A stretch of DNA of 6,025 nucleotides, taken from positions 1-6,025 of the forward strand of contig CALLNG010000121.1 of NCBI GenBank assembly GCA_938005345.1, given 5' to 3'. Shown one piece after another: positions 5,438 to 6,025 of this stretch. The number at the start of each line of letters is the position of its first letter. The first letter of the stretch is position 1. Under the pieces are notes generated by a model. The model was not told the DNA's origin. It saw only the letters and a list, made by a program, of their open reading frames with translations, and searched no databases. The stretch comes from an uncultured Clostridia bacterium. Lineage in GTDB: Bacteria > Bacillota > Clostridia > RUG12999. The translations under genes and the position numbers were made by a program.

Positions 5438-6025
5438 TTATTCGTTTAAAAACTCAATATTGACATCGCCGTTATTGCTGGACACATTTAGCATCTTTTC
5501 ACCGCTATCTTTATTGTCCGGCAAATTACTCTCGCCTTTTTTTATTTCGGCCTGAATAGAAAATTCATCATAACTTCCGAGAACCGTTCCCAAAATGTCT
5601 CCATTTTTAACAGTCAGGTATAGGGCGCTTCCTACATCTAAGTTTTCAAAGGTAATATTTCCTCCGTTAGAGGAAATGCTGACGCTTCCTGTTATAGCCA
5701 GTGCTGGAAGTGATATATCTTCATTTGTTGTAGACAAGGTAAGGGTGTCTAAAAGTGCGTTAGGTATCTGCAACGATATTTTCCGATTTTCAGCAGAAGG
5801 CTTTCCTCCAATATAATCTGACCAATCTTTACTACTTCCGCTTGTCATCGTTAATACATTTTCGTCTGAAACCGTAATGTTATAAGTTTCTTTGCTATTC
5901 TCATAATAGTCAATATGGATTTGATCGTCCCCTGATACGGACACTTCAATTAGTCTGTCGCGTACATCAACCCTTATTCCCTCAATTTGCGATACGACGG
6001 CTGTATATTCCTTTTGCATAAACGG
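5438..6025 (-). CDS. DUF4097-type beta-repeat protein, C-terminal part (partial)
   Basis: The minus-strand frame is open to the window edge, and the ATG at 6019 has no visible upstream context, so the true start and probably a membrane anchor or signal lie beyond position 6025. The 195 visible residues show the DUF4097 (putative adhesin) pattern: an opening 'IEGIRVDVRDRLIEVSVSGDD' type strand pair, then short repeated beta units with 'SISSNGGNITFENL', 'LTVKNGDILGTVLGSY' and a final 'LNVSSNNGDVNIEFLNE'. The repeated N-G-(G/D)-x-I/V motif marks the turns of a right-handed beta fold. Family members are usually envelope-associated in Firmicutes and often follow PadR and DUF1700 genes, whose presence here cannot be seen. 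The biochemical role is unknown. Hairpins at 5406-5426 and 5351-5390 end the unit. Confidence 0.8.
   Translation of the reverse strand, partial: PFMQKEYTAVVSQIEGIRVDVRDRLIEVSVSGDDQIHIDYYENSKETYNITVSDENVLTMTSGSSKDWSDYIGGKPSAENRKISLQIPNALLDTLTLSTTNEDISLPALAITGSVSISSNGGNITFENLDVGSALYLTVKNGDILGTVLGSYDEFSIQAEIKKGESNLPDNKDSGEKMLNVSSNNGDVNIEFLNE

Overview
The window looks like a chromosomal segment from a Gram-positive anaerobe of the class Clostridia, possibly near the Oscillospiraceae. This rests on strong AAGGAGG-type ribosome binding sites, a tRNA with an encoded CCA end, a perfect CIRCE heat-shock operator, and protein families I associate with that group: a YkvI-like membrane protein, a DUF4097 protein, and the portal and sigma types found in clostridial mobile elements. 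The placement is from memory of protein families, not from a search.

Layout, left to right. (1) The 3' end of a multi-spanning membrane protein on the + strand (1-477), closed by a U-rich hairpin. (2) A stand-alone tRNA-Pro(UGG) gene with its own promoter (TTTACA, 17 bp, TATAAT) and terminator. (3) A CIRCE operator followed by htpG, the bacterial Hsp90 chaperone. (4) A short spacer holding a perfect 22-bp palindrome and an AU-rich hairpin that covers the next ribosome binding site. (5) An intact 532-codon phage-type portal gene with no terminase, scaffold or capsid gene beside it, ending in a 7-bp tandem repeat and a strong terminator. (6) About 900 bases with no intact gene. Part of this looks like a broken minus-strand gene for a small sigma-70 region-4-like protein of the kind carried by conjugative elements. 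(7) At the right edge, on the minus strand, the C-terminal part of a DUF4097 (adhesin-like beta-repeat) protein with terminator-like hairpins behind it.

Housekeeping genes (tRNA, htpG, probably the membrane protein) therefore lie next to a scar of mobile DNA (portal and sigma remnant). htpG appears to be controlled by HrcA through CIRCE, unlike the Bacillus subtilis case. The portal gene is the least expected item. It is long and open, but isolated, its Shine-Dalgarno sequence can be masked by a hairpin, and loss of one 7-bp repeat unit would lengthen its reading frame by 23 codons. No convincing new defence or other multi-gene system is visible. The most unusual features are the isolated portal gene and the two sequence devices at its ends.
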